Positions 24,422 to 32,094 of a stretch of 37,220 nucleotides of DNA are shown here, one piece after another. The stretch's first letter is position 1, and every line of letters starts with the position of its first letter. The DNA is taken from the NCBI GenBank assembly GCA_023717525.1, contig JAMQPK010000120.1:1-37220 (forward strand), written 5' to 3'. Origin of the DNA: Vicinamibacterales bacterium. Its GTDB lineage: Bacteria; Acidobacteriota; Vicinamibacteria; Vicinamibacterales; JAMQPK01. The notes under the pieces are model-generated. The model searched no databases, was not told where the DNA came from, and saw only the letters and a list, made by a program, of their open reading frames with translations. Position numbers and translations under genes: made by a program.

Positions 24422-25158
24422 TGCTCGTCATCACCGGTGGCGGCCGCGGTATTGGTGCGGCGACGGCTCGTTTGGCAGCCGAGCGTGGTTATGCGATCTG
24501 TGTGAACTATCGGAAGGACCGCACCGCCGCCGAGCAGGTGGTTCACGAGATTTCCTCGAGCGGCGGTCGTGCCATTGCGGTGGCAGCCGACGTGGCGGTC
24601 GAATCGGACGTCGTACGGCTGTTCGACTCGGCGGAAGAGGCGCTCGGTCCGCTGTCTGGCCTCGTGAACAACGCCGGCGTTCTCGAGACCCAGATGCGGG
24701 TCGACGCCATGGACGCCGGCCGGCTGCAGCGCGTGTTTGCGACGAATGTCATCGGCTCGTTCCTCTGCGCGCGTGAAGCCGTCCGTCGCATGTCGTCCAG
24801 GCACGGCGGGCGTGGTGGTGCCATCGTCAACGTTTCGTCTGGAGCGTCCCGCCTCGGTTCACCCGGTGAATACGTCGATTATGCGGCGTCGAAGGGCGCG
24901 ATCGACACCTTGACGATCGGCCTTGCACGGGAAGTCGCCGAGGAGGGCATCCGCGTGAACGCCGTGCGGCCGGGTTTCATCTACACAGAGATGCACGCGA
25001 GCGGCGGCGAGCCCACTCGCGTCGATCGCGTGAAGGAAATGGTGCCAATGAAGCGCGGTGGCCAGCCCGAAGAGGTTGCCCGCGCCATCGTATGGCTGCT
25101 TTCGGATGAGGCGTCGTACACGACCGGCGCGTTCATCGATGTGACGGGCGGCAAGTAG
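24418..25158 (+). CDS. Short-chain dehydrogenase/reductase
   Basis: This 246-residue classical SDR has the cofactor loop TGGGRGIG (6-13), NNAG (84-87), catalytic Ser at 140/141 in NVSSGAS and Y155-x-x-x-K159 in YAASKGA. The closing segment GAFIDVTGGK is normal. The opening NYRKDRTAAEQ after strand two, with Asn-Tyr-Arg, favours NADP(H). There is no signal peptide. The ATG at 24418 overlaps the upstream stop codon; a second ATG directly follows at 24421 and is equally possible. Resemblance to FabG/glucose-1-dehydrogenase groups does not fix a substrate. Confidence 0.9.
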   Translation: MMLVITGGGRGIGAATARLAAERGYAICVNYRKDRTAAEQVVHEISSSGGRAIAVAADVAVESDVVRLFDSAEEALGPLSGLVNNAGVLETQMRVDAMDAGRLQRVFATNVIGSFLCAREAVRRMSSRHGGRGGAIVNVSSGASRLGSPGEYVDYAASKGAIDTLTIGLAREVAEEGIRVNAVRPGFIYTEMHASGGEPTRVDRVKEMVPMKRGGQPEEVARAIVWLLSDEASYTTGAFIDVTGGK

Positions 25159-26835
25159 ATGAGAAGAATGGCGGCCGTCGCCCTTTCAATGTGCGGCGCA
25201 GCCGGCATGCTGCAAGGTCAGGCTCGCCCGTTCAGCGTCGCCGAAGCCCCAATCCCGGAATTGCAGGCGGCGATGACGCAGCGCCGCATCACGTCGCGGG
25301 AAATCGTCCTGCAGTACCTCACCAGAATCGCGTTATACGAAGATAAGCTGAACGCCACGATCACCATCAATCCGAAAGTACTCGAAGAGGCCGACGCCCG
25401 CGATCGCGAGCGCGTGCAGGGCAAGGTGCGAGGGCCGCTGCACGGCATTCCGATTGCGCTGAAGGACAATATTCACACGACCGACATGCCAACGACCGGT
25501 GGCGCCCTGGCGTTCGACGGTTTCGTGCCGCCGTACGAGGCGACTCTCACGAAGAATCTTCGCGACGCCGGCGCGGTAATTATCGCCAAGACGATCATGA
25601 CCGAGCTGGCGAACTATATTGCCGTGGGGATGCCGACCAACTACAACGCGATCGCCGGCTACGGTTTCAATCCGTACGATCCACGGCGCGATCCGCGCGA
25701 GTCGGTCGCCGACGGGCGCCCGGCCCTGGCAACGGGGGGCTCCAGCTCCGGGATCGGCACGGCTGCCGGTTTCTGGGCGGCGAACGTGGGGACGGAGACG
25801 TCCGGATCGATCCTGAGCCCCGCAAACCAGACGATGCTCGTGGGCATCAAGCCGACGGTGGGCCGCATCAGCCGATATGGAATTATTCCCATCACGGCCG
25901 ATCAGGACATCGCAGGTCCGCTGGCGAGAACGGTGACCGACGCGGCGATCCTTCTCGGCGCGCTGGAGGGTGCATCGCCCGATCCGCGCGATGCCGCAAC
26001 GACAGCCTGCGCACGACCGCCTTCCGGCGACTACAGACGCTTTCTCGACGCCGGTGCGCTGAAGGGAGCGCGGATTGGCATTCCGAGGAGCTTCTTCTAC
26101 GACAGCGTCACGCCGCCCGGCACAAAAGAGGCGCGTGGCGGCCTCAGCCCGGACCAGGCGGGTGTGATGGACGAGGCAATCGCCGTTCTCCGGAAGCAGG
26201 GTGCGGTTCTGGTGGACCCCGCTGACATCCCGAGCGTCGTCTCGCCGGACGCCGACGAAAACTTTCTCTTGTGGCCGCTTTGCGGATCGACCGGAAAGAC
26301 CGGTGATTGTTCGGTTGTCTTCAACTACGGGATGAAGCGCGACTTCAACAACTGGCTCGCCTCGCTCGGCCCTGCCGCGCCCGTCAAGACACTTGCCGAG
26401 CTGCGCGCATGGAACACGGCGCATCAGAAGATGGGCGCCATCAAGTATGGCCAGGCGTTGCTCGACGCATCCGACAGCATCGATCTCGACGCCGATCGAG
26501 CGCGTTACCAGGCGGACCGCGCAGCGGATGTTCGGTTGAGCGCGACTCGTGGGATTGATGAGGTCATGAAACGCGAAAGGCTCGACGCCCTGTTGTTCCC
26601 GGGCGGAAGCGGTGCCGCGATCGCGGCCAAACCAGGCTACCCGACCGTCATCGTCCCGTTCGGGCTCGTGCCGAATGCGCCAACGCCGCCCTTTCCTGCT
26701 GATTTCAGTCCGAGGCTCGCGCCATTCGGCGTGAGCTTTACCGGCATGGCATGCAGTGAGCCTCGCCTGATTGCGTTGGCCTACGCGTTCGAGCAGGCGA
26801 CGAGGCGGCGCGTGCCGCCTCCGAACCTGCCGTAA
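25159..26835 (+). CDS. Amidase-signature family hydrolase, exported
   Basis: This 558-residue protein has a short signal-like N-terminus (MRRMAAVALSMCGAAGMLQG) and a full amidase-signature domain. The Ser-cisSer-Lys triad is visible: K102 in IALKDNIHT, the Ser run in ATGGSSSGIG (191-200) and nucleophile S217 in GTETSGSI. HGIPIALKD and VGIKPTVGRISRYGIIP are family hallmarks. It would hydrolyse a carboxamide or peptide-like amide in the periplasm, similar to peptide amidases. The ATG directly abuts the SDR stop codon. It is the last gene of the operon; no clear terminator hairpin follows. Confidence 0.9.
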   Translation: MRRMAAVALSMCGAAGMLQGQARPFSVAEAPIPELQAAMTQRRITSREIVLQYLTRIALYEDKLNATITINPKVLEEADARDRERVQGKVRGPLHGIPIALKDNIHTTDMPTTGGALAFDGFVPPYEATLTKNLRDAGAVIIAKTIMTELANYIAVGMPTNYNAIAGYGFNPYDPRRDPRESVADGRPALATGGSSSGIGTAAGFWAANVGTETSGSILSPANQTMLVGIKPTVGRISRYGIIPITADQDIAGPLARTVTDAAILLGALEGASPDPRDAATTACARPPSGDYRRFLDAGALKGARIGIPRSFFYDSVTPPGTKEARGGLSPDQAGVMDEAIAVLRKQGAVLVDPADIPSVVSPDADENFLLWPLCGSTGKTGDCSVVFNYGMKRDFNNWLASLGPAAPVKTLAELRAWNTAHQKMGAIKYGQALLDASDSIDLDADRARYQADRAADVRLSATRGIDEVMKRERLDALLFPGGSGAAIAAKPGYPTVIVPFGLVPNAPTPPFPADFSPRLAPFGVSFTGMACSEPRLIALAYAFEQATRRRVPPPNLP

Positions 26836-26881
26836 CGAATCGCGGCGCCTGGCGTCTCGGCCGAATCGTCATTTGATTTGA

Positions 26882-27004
26882 TACCTAGGTAAAAGCCTAT
26901 CTTTGCTGGGCTATAAGCCGGAAGCTGCACATTAGTTGGGTTGATGGCTAGCTATTGACCGTTTTCTCGCGGCATGTTCGAGAATACTAAGGTAGATGCC
27001 TATC
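26882..27004. promoter_or_regulatory. Palindrome and direct repeats upstream of and at the ArsR-type gene start
   Basis: TACCTAGGTA (26882-26891) is a perfect palindrome. GGTANNNGCCTATC occurs twice, at 26888-26901 and 26991-27004, 103 bases apart; the second copy spans the start codon at 26996. This suggests an autoregulatory site for the regulator. TTGACC at 26955 may be a -35 element but the -10 is unclear. I see nothing else in the 160-base gap 26836-26995. Confidence 0.5.
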
Positions 27005-27304
27005 AAACCCTCGCAGCTCGACAAGATCTTCAAGGCGCTTGCCGACAGAAATCGACGCTTCATTGTGCAACGACTGTGTCGTGGATCTGCCCAGGTATCG
27101 GAACTGGCAAGCCTGCTGCCGATGGCGCTGCCTTCCGCCCTTCAACATCTTGACGTGCTGGAAGCGAGTGGCATCGTGCGCTCAGAGAAAGTCGGCCGGA
27201 TCCGCACCTGCTGGATTGACGCGGACGCGCTGACGGCAGCGGTCGATTGGATTGAAAGCCGGAAGCGCTCACTACATCGGCACGCCCGCGAAGATTGGCG
27301 CTGA
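26996..27304 (+). CDS. ArsR-family winged-helix transcriptional regulator
   Basis: This 102-residue protein has the ArsR fold: KIFKALADRNRRFIVQRLC (helices 1-2), QVSELASLLPMALPSALQHLDVLEASGIV (recognition region, about 32-60) and a wing at EKVGRIRTCWID. Its opening matches the group usually paired with AHSA1/SRPBCC-domain genes rather than metal sensors. Its few cysteines (C24, C72) are not arranged as a metal site. Here the expected SRPBCC partner is absent; the gene instead converges on the DUF1028 gene two bases away. Ligand and targets are unknown. Confidence 0.9.
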   Translation: MPIKPSQLDKIFKALADRNRRFIVQRLCRGSAQVSELASLLPMALPSALQHLDVLEASGIVRSEKVGRIRTCWIDADALTAAVDWIESRKRSLHRHAREDWR

Positions 27305-27306
27305 GG

Positions 27307-28299
27307 CTACGGCTTCAATCGCTGGATCCGCGCGATGAGCGCCGCATCGTCCGGAAAAAGGTCGGCCGCCGGCAGTCGGGCAAGCAGGTCGGCCCAAATC
27401 GGTTCCTTCGCGAAGACCGCTTTGAAGATCGGCGCCGCGTCGGCCTCGCGGCCGATCGATGCCAGCGCCACGGCATGCCAGAAGGGCAGTTCCAGAATCT
27501 GCGGTGCGAGCGCGCTCGCCGCCGCGTACTCCTTCAGCGCCCCTTCAACGTTCTTCTCGCTCATCAACTCGTCGCCGCGGTTGGCGTGCATGTAGGCGCG
27601 CTGCACGGTCACGAGCCGGCGCAGTTCTTTCAGCGGCTCCGGATGATCCTCGACGCGCAGATCAAACGTGCGATCCGCTCCCGGCCACGGGCGGCCGGTG
27701 CCTTTGCCTTTTACGATCAGCATCGCGGCCGACTGCTTGCCGCGGATATCTCCGCCGGCCGCTTGTGCGGCATCGAGCGCAGCCAGCATGCGATCGGCGA
27801 GGTCGCCTTTCGCGGCATCGAACGCGGCCGCCATTGCCGGCCAGACTTTGTCGTTCGCCATCATGTTGGCCTGTACGGAGTATGTCGCGCCAACCCGATG
27901 TCCGGCCGCCGCGATCGTTTTCTTCCCGGTAAACGCCGCTACTCGACCGGAGGCATCGACCATCGCCACCTGGCGGCCGTCGCGCCCTTCATCCGCCGCG
28001 ACCAGCTGGTCGAGCGCGGCAGGCGCGGCGATGCCCGTACGCATCAGATCCAGCGCGCGCGGCCCATAGGCGGGCTCGGCGAGCGCCTGAGTGGCCACCG
28101 CGCCAACCCCGGCTTCCGCCCACGTCACGATTGAACCGACCGAGAACCAATGCGACTGAACGGCGACGCCCATCTCGCCAGTAGCCGGATCGCGAGCGAC
28201 GATGGAAAATGTGTGCACGAGCGGATCCGCGAAGGGTGTTCCGGGCATGGTCAGCATCAGAGCAAAGACGGTCATGCAGAGCACGAGGCGCATGGACAT
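27307..28299 (-). CDS. Secreted DUF1028 protein with C-terminal helical extension
   Basis: This protein of about 330 residues has a signal peptide ending at TPFADP. The DUF1028 domain covers about residues 27-225: HTFSIVARDPATGEMGVAVQSHWFSVG, TQALAEPAYGPRALDLMR, DASGRVAAFTGKKTI and GHRVGATYSVQANMM. This family has an Ntn-hydrolase-like fold with uncertain activity. Residues from about 235 on are helical and TPR-like (RAYMHANRGDELMSEKNVEGALKEYAAASALAP). The start is uncertain: ATGs at 28299 and 28293 and a TTG at 28302 are all in frame, none with a ribosome binding site; TATATT lies only a few bases upstream, so a leaderless mRNA is possible. It is divergent from the FGE-like gene. Confidence 0.82.
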   Translation of the reverse strand: MSMRLVLCMTVFALMLTMPGTPFADPLVHTFSIVARDPATGEMGVAVQSHWFSVGSIVTWAEAGVGAVATQALAEPAYGPRALDLMRTGIAAPAALDQLVAADEGRDGRQVAMVDASGRVAAFTGKKTIAAAGHRVGATYSVQANMMANDKVWPAMAAAFDAAKGDLADRMLAALDAAQAAGGDIRGKQSAAMLIVKGKGTGRPWPGADRTFDLRVEDHPEPLKELRRLVTVQRAYMHANRGDELMSEKNVEGALKEYAAASALAPQILELPFWHAVALASIGREADAAPIFKAVFAKEPIWADLLARLPAADLFPDDAALIARIQRLKP

Positions 28300-28336
28300 C
28301 AATATAGCGCGCCGGGCAACGGTTCAGCAGGGATTG

Positions 28337-29026
28337 ATGTGTTGTTCGCTGATCGCCTTTGCCCTGGCGCTCGCTCCTGTGGTGCCAGGCGAAATGGCCC
28401 GCCTGGCTGGCGGAACATTCATGATGGGGACCGATGCGTCGAGGGTGGACGGCCTGATGGCGCGCTTCGGAATAAAGCGCCGGGAGCTGCTCCAATCCGA
28501 GATACCGGCACACGAGGTGACGCTTCGCGCGTTCTCCATCGACCGCACCGAGGTGACGAACGCCGCGTTCGGTCGATGGAAGGCGAAGGCAGAGTCGCCG
28601 GGAGATGCCGACACTCCCGTTACGTTCGTCACCTGGAACGAAGCGGCGGGATATTGCCAATCAGTAGGGAAGCGGCTCCCCACCGAAGCCGAGTGGGAGT
28701 TTGCCGCCGGCGGTGGCGGGAAGGCCGAGTTCCCGTGGGGTGATGAGCTGCCGGGGCCGAAATCCGCCAACTGGCTTGGCGCGGGCATCGGCAGGCCGAC
28801 GCGCGTGGCGAGCTACCCGCCGAATGCCGCGGGCTTGCACGACATGGCAGGGAACGTCTGGGAGTTTGTCGCTGAATCGTGGGCCGATGCATCGGTGGAC
28901 CGCCGCGTCATACGCGGCGGGAGTTTTGGCGGATCGCCGGTCAATCTGCGCGTGCGATTTCGCGACAGCCATCCTGCCAACAGCCCTGGCCCGCATGTGG
29001 GGTTCCGCTGCGCCCTATCGGAATGA
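28337..29026 (+). CDS. FGE/SUMF1-fold protein lacking the catalytic cysteines
   Basis: This 229-residue exported protein has a signal peptide and one formylglycine-generating-enzyme-like domain. ARLAGGTFMMGTDASR, FSIDRTEVTNAAFGRWKA, PVTFVTWNEAAGYCQSVGKRLPTEAEWEFAA, DMAGNVWEFVAESW, RVIRGGSFG and GFRCALSE are all family landmarks. True FGE has two catalytic cysteines in the segment between RGGSF and GFRC; here that segment (GGSPVNLRVRFRDSHPANSPGPHV) has none. I therefore expect a binding or different-chemistry member, not a sulfatase activator, and no sulfatase gene is in view. Start at 28337 is preferred because an alternative ATG at 28292 would overlap the divergent DUF1028 start. Confidence 0.8.
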   Translation: MCCSLIAFALALAPVVPGEMARLAGGTFMMGTDASRVDGLMARFGIKRRELLQSEIPAHEVTLRAFSIDRTEVTNAAFGRWKAKAESPGDADTPVTFVTWNEAAGYCQSVGKRLPTEAEWEFAAGGGGKAEFPWGDELPGPKSANWLGAGIGRPTRVASYPPNAAGLHDMAGNVWEFVAESWADASVDRRVIRGGSFGGSPVNLRVRFRDSHPANSPGPHVGFRCALSE

Positions 29027-29031
29027 AGACG

Positions 29032-29322
29032 CTACGGCTCGATGACTTCGTAGAAATCGCGGACGCGGCTCTCGAGCATCGGTACGACTTTCCCGAGAAT
29101 GTTTTCCTTGAACGCGTCGGTCGCCATGTGCGCCTCGTAGCCGCCCTTGTCCACGTACTGTTCGTAAAGCAGCAGCTTGCGTGGGTTGTCCGGCGACTGG
29201 TTCACCATGTACAACCTGCAGCCGGGCTCGGCTCGAGACAGGGAAATCATCTTCTTGAGGATGTCGACGACTTCCTTTTCTTTGCCTTCCATGATCGTGT
29301 ACTGCGCAGCAACGACAAACAT
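29032..29322 (-). CDS. Antibiotic-biosynthesis-monooxygenase (ABM) domain protein
   Basis: This 96-residue protein is one ABM ferredoxin-like barrel: MFVVAAQYTIMEGKEKEVVDIL, EPGCRLYMVNQSPDNPRKLLLYEQYVDKGGYEAHMATDAFKENI. The pattern is close to YgiN-type quinol monooxygenases and to Dabb-like small dimers. There is no signal peptide. GGAG lies ten bases before the ATG. It is the last gene of the minus-strand six-gene operon, six bases after the FAH-family gene, and converges on the FGE-like gene. A role in oxidising an aromatic or quinol intermediate, or as a small mutarotase-like helper, is inferred from context. Confidence 0.85.
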   Translation of the reverse strand: MFVVAAQYTIMEGKEKEVVDILKKMISLSRAEPGCRLYMVNQSPDNPRKLLLYEQYVDKGGYEAHMATDAFKENILGKVVPMLESRVRDFYEVIEP

Positions 29323-29328
29323 CGGTGG

Positions 29329-30312
29329 TTATCTCCTCTCGACACGGTTTCGTAGAATCCCAATACCTTCGATCTCGAACTCGATGAGATCGCCGGGCTT
29401 CAACCAGCGATCGAGCTCGAGGCCGGAACCGCCGGTTACTGTACCAGATCCCCACAACTCGCCGGGATAGATGGTCTCGCTCTGCGAGACATGGACGATG
29501 AGATCCGAGAATGAGAACTGGCGCCCGGCGCTCGTCGAGTCGGTCCAGGTCTCGCCATTGATCTTCGCAGTCATCCGCACGTCGCGCGCACCGACGTCAA
29601 GCTCATCCGGCGTGACCAGATACGGTCCAACGGCATTGCCCCCATCGAAGTCCTTGCCCTTGCTCGGTCCCATGCCGAGCGGCCCTTCCTTCATCTGTTG
29701 ATCACGCGCGCTCACGTCGTTCCAGATCGTATAACCTGCGATGTATCTCTTCGCGTCGGCCTTCTTGATGTTCTTCCCGCGCCGGCCGATCACCATGCCG
29801 AGCTCCAGCTCGAAATCGAGCTTCTCGCAGTAGGCCGGCCACTCGATGACGTCTTCAGGTCCCGACACGGTGTCTGGATCGCCTTTGTAGTACGCGGGTA
29901 CTTCGTACCACACGGGAGGAATCTGTGCCCGGCCGAGCGCCTTGCCGGCCGTCAGCATGTGGCCTTCGAAGGTCAAAAAGTCGCGAATGACGCGCGGACG
30001 GGTCACGGGTGCGAGCAGCCGGACCTCGTTCAGGGCGTAGCTCGTTCTGGCGCCGAACGCGTCGCTCGTCTTTGCGGCGGCGTTGAGGGCATCTTCGGCA
30101 GCTCGTCGCCCGAGATCACCAGTGCCGAGGAAGGCGACCATGTCTGGCGGAAACACGAACGAGGCAATCCGCTGCGCGTCAGAGCCGTGATCGACACGGT
30201 CGAGGTGGGCGGCGTACGACGCAGCGAAATCAACCAGACGGCCATCGACCGCTGCGCCTATCCGGCGCAACGGTCCGGCTGGTGTTGGTATTTCAAACGT
30301 CGCGAGTTTCAC
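29329..30312 (-). CDS. Fumarylacetoacetate-hydrolase-family protein
   Basis: This 327-residue cytosolic enzyme has the FAH C-C bond hydrolase fold. Metal ligands are expected at E168 and E170 (KLDFELELGMVIG) and D199 (YTIWNDVSARDQQ). KGKDFDGGNAVGPYLVT, SFSDLIVHVSQSETIYPGELWGSGTVTGGSG and LKPGDLIEFEIEGIG complete the family signature. Members cleave acylpyruvates, 2,4-diketo-acids or ring-opened aromatics. The start is GTG at 30312, sharing one base with the stop codon of the upstream ThuA-fusion gene (TAGTG), so translation is coupled. The reading frame also stays open upstream through the ThuA gene but codes nothing recognisable there. Confidence 0.92.
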   Translation of the reverse strand: MKLATFEIPTPAGPLRRIGAAVDGRLVDFAASYAAHLDRVDHGSDAQRIASFVFPPDMVAFLGTGDLGRRAAEDALNAAAKTSDAFGARTSYALNEVRLLAPVTRPRVIRDFLTFEGHMLTAGKALGRAQIPPVWYEVPAYYKGDPDTVSGPEDVIEWPAYCEKLDFELELGMVIGRRGKNIKKADAKRYIAGYTIWNDVSARDQQMKEGPLGMGPSKGKDFDGGNAVGPYLVTPDELDVGARDVRMTAKINGETWTDSTSAGRQFSFSDLIVHVSQSETIYPGELWGSGTVTGGSGLELDRWLKPGDLIEFEIEGIGILRNRVERR

Positions 30313-32081
30313 TACTTCTTCTTCGCGAGTTTCGCGCTCGGCGTCGCGTCCGCGTCGAGATCGCCCAGGACATACTGCGTCGCCGCGAGCATGTGCTGCG
30401 TCCACCGCGGATCGGTATACATGATCTCCGTGTGGCCTAGCGGCGTGAAGTATGTCCGTCCCTTGCCGTAGGTCCGGATCCACGCGAGGCCGTAGTCCTG
30501 ATCGGGCCGCGTGCACTGCTCGCACAGCCGGTTGCCAGTGGCGCGATCGGATTTCTCGACGTCGATGCTGAGCAGGACGTGCTGTTTCTCGCGTGAATAC
30601 GGCGAGTACGCCGGGAACTGGTAGAACTCGTCGGTGTGTTCGAAACTCGCCGACCCGAAGCTCTTGGTGAGCGGGCTGTCGGGATCGTCGATCTTGATCA
30701 CCTGCTTCTCGGTGTGATGCGCGCCGGCCCAGCCGCCCATCATGTCGGCAAACTCCGGCCAGTTGTTGTTGGCGAACGTCACGGCGTGGTTGCCCGCAAT
30801 GCCGCCGCCTTCGCGCACGAAGCGCAGAATGCCCTCGCGCACTTCGGGATCGTTGTGGATCATCCCGCACACGTTGTTCAGGAAGATCGCGTCGAACTGC
30901 TTGATGGCCGGATACTTCAACAGGTTGAGGTCGTTGCTGAAGGTCGCTGTGAACGCCCCTGTCTTCTGCATCAGCTCGAGCATGTAGTTGCCGTGCGGAA
31001 TCGTCCCATGGCCCGAATACATCTGGAGGTCGGTGACGAGCAGCTTCCGGGGTTTCAGCGGCTTGACGATCGCTTCCTTCGGCACGGCGGCCTCGATCCG
31101 CGCGCGTTGCTCTGCCGTCAGCTTTTCCTTGCCGCGAATCTTTCCAGGCTCCGAGTCGACCATCACGCGCACCCGCTCGGCCATCGCCGGCCACATCACG
31201 CGCTCAAAGGCGCTCAGGTTCTTCACATACTCGGCTTCCGTCGTACCAGGCGATTCAACGCTGATCGAGACAGGCTTCAGCCCAGACTTGTAGGCCGCCA
31301 GGAAGAAATCACCCAGGTTGCCGGCGCCAGCACCGAGCTCGACTTTTTTTCCGCCGGGGTTCAGCGAAGCGCGATCGGCGGCGGTGATGTACATCAGGCG
31401 GCCTCGCGTGAGCGGCAACCCATCCACCGGCTTCACGCCGCTTGCCAGCCACCCATCGAGGTTAGCCGCAAGGCCAATTCGACTGCTGTGGGGCGCAAGC
31501 GTCGCCATCAACGCTTTCGGATCCGATTTGCTTTCAAGCGCCACGTTGATGCCGAGCTCTTCGGCGACGCGGTCGAGGCCGGCAATTGACGCGGCGTCGG
31601 CGCCCGTGATGATGAGCGGAGCGCCAATCGCCTTCGCGAACTCGAACACTTTGCGCAGCGTCTCGGCATCGGTCGGCAGCTTGTCGACACGGTAGGCCAT
31701 GATCGACTCGTTCAGCTCGCGCAGACGGTACGTGACAGCGCTGCGTTCGCCGGGCTGTAGACGGTAGTCCAGCGGCTTCGGGATCTCATTGGCGACGAGC
31801 TGGGTGCTCGAGGCCTCGACCTGCGGGACGCTGTTCAGGTCGGCGATCGCCAGGGCCTCGGACAGCGTCTGGCCCTTGATGGCTGTCGAGGGTGTGCCGA
31901 CCCGCCATCCGAACCAGATGTTGTTGTCCTGCGCACCTGCACGAATGGTCCCGAGGCTCGATCCGGTGGGTCGCTTCGAAATCGAGGGAACCGGCGGAGC
32001 CGCTGGGGCGCCCTGCTGAGCGAACCCGGCCATCGAACCGATCACGACCACGATCAAACAGACGCGCAGCAGATGTCTCAT
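30312..32081 (-). CDS. Secreted TIM-barrel/ThuA fusion protein, copy 2
   Basis: This 589-residue protein is a paralogue of the protein at 11180-12976 with the same order: signal peptide (to about residue 22), IolE-like TIM barrel (about 50-330), ThuA domain (about 340-575). Shared landmarks are RKLLV, the TFSNDLNLLKYPAIKQFDAIFLNN-type segment, REGGGIAGNH, PEFADMMGG and TYGKGRTYFTPLGH. In the barrel, the metal-ligand strands read GLAANLDGW, LMYITAADRA and ISVESPG, so most His and Asp ligands are missing and one Glu remains. AAAGGAA precedes the ATG at 32081. It lies between the cyclase gene (13-base gap) and the FAH-family gene (one-base overlap). ThuA relates to disaccharide and possibly 3-keto-sugar use. 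Substrate unknown. Confidence 0.85.
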   Translation of the reverse strand: MRHLLRVCLIVVVIGSMAGFAQQGAPAAPPVPSISKRPTGSSLGTIRAGAQDNNIWFGWRVGTPSTAIKGQTLSEALAIADLNSVPQVEASSTQLVANEIPKPLDYRLQPGERSAVTYRLRELNESIMAYRVDKLPTDAETLRKVFEFAKAIGAPLIITGADAASIAGLDRVAEELGINVALESKSDPKALMATLAPHSSRIGLAANLDGWLASGVKPVDGLPLTRGRLMYITAADRASLNPGGKKVELGAGAGNLGDFFLAAYKSGLKPVSISVESPGTTEAEYVKNLSAFERVMWPAMAERVRVMVDSEPGKIRGKEKLTAEQRARIEAAVPKEAIVKPLKPRKLLVTDLQMYSGHGTIPHGNYMLELMQKTGAFTATFSNDLNLLKYPAIKQFDAIFLNNVCGMIHNDPEVREGILRFVREGGGIAGNHAVTFANNNWPEFADMMGGWAGAHHTEKQVIKIDDPDSPLTKSFGSASFEHTDEFYQFPAYSPYSREKQHVLLSIDVEKSDRATGNRLCEQCTRPDQDYGLAWIRTYGKGRTYFTPLGHTEIMYTDPRWTQHMLAATQYVLGDLDADATPSAKLAKKK

Positions 32082-32094
32082 GCCGGTGTTCCTT

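Noticed and set aside
26735-26748. CTTTACCGGCATGG, resembling the shared operator
   Set aside because: It has only one half-site and lies inside the amidase coding sequence, encoding the conserved protein end, so it is probably chance.
28292-28336. Earlier ATG for the FGE-like gene at 28292
   Set aside because: It would overlap the divergent DUF1028 start codon and leave no space for either promoter. The start at 28337 keeps a signal peptide. The choice is not certain.
30313-31194. Upstream extension of the FAH-family frame to give a 621-residue protein
   Set aside because: The added 290 residues are an out-of-frame reading of the ThuA-fusion gene and resemble nothing. FAH homology begins at the GTG at 30312.
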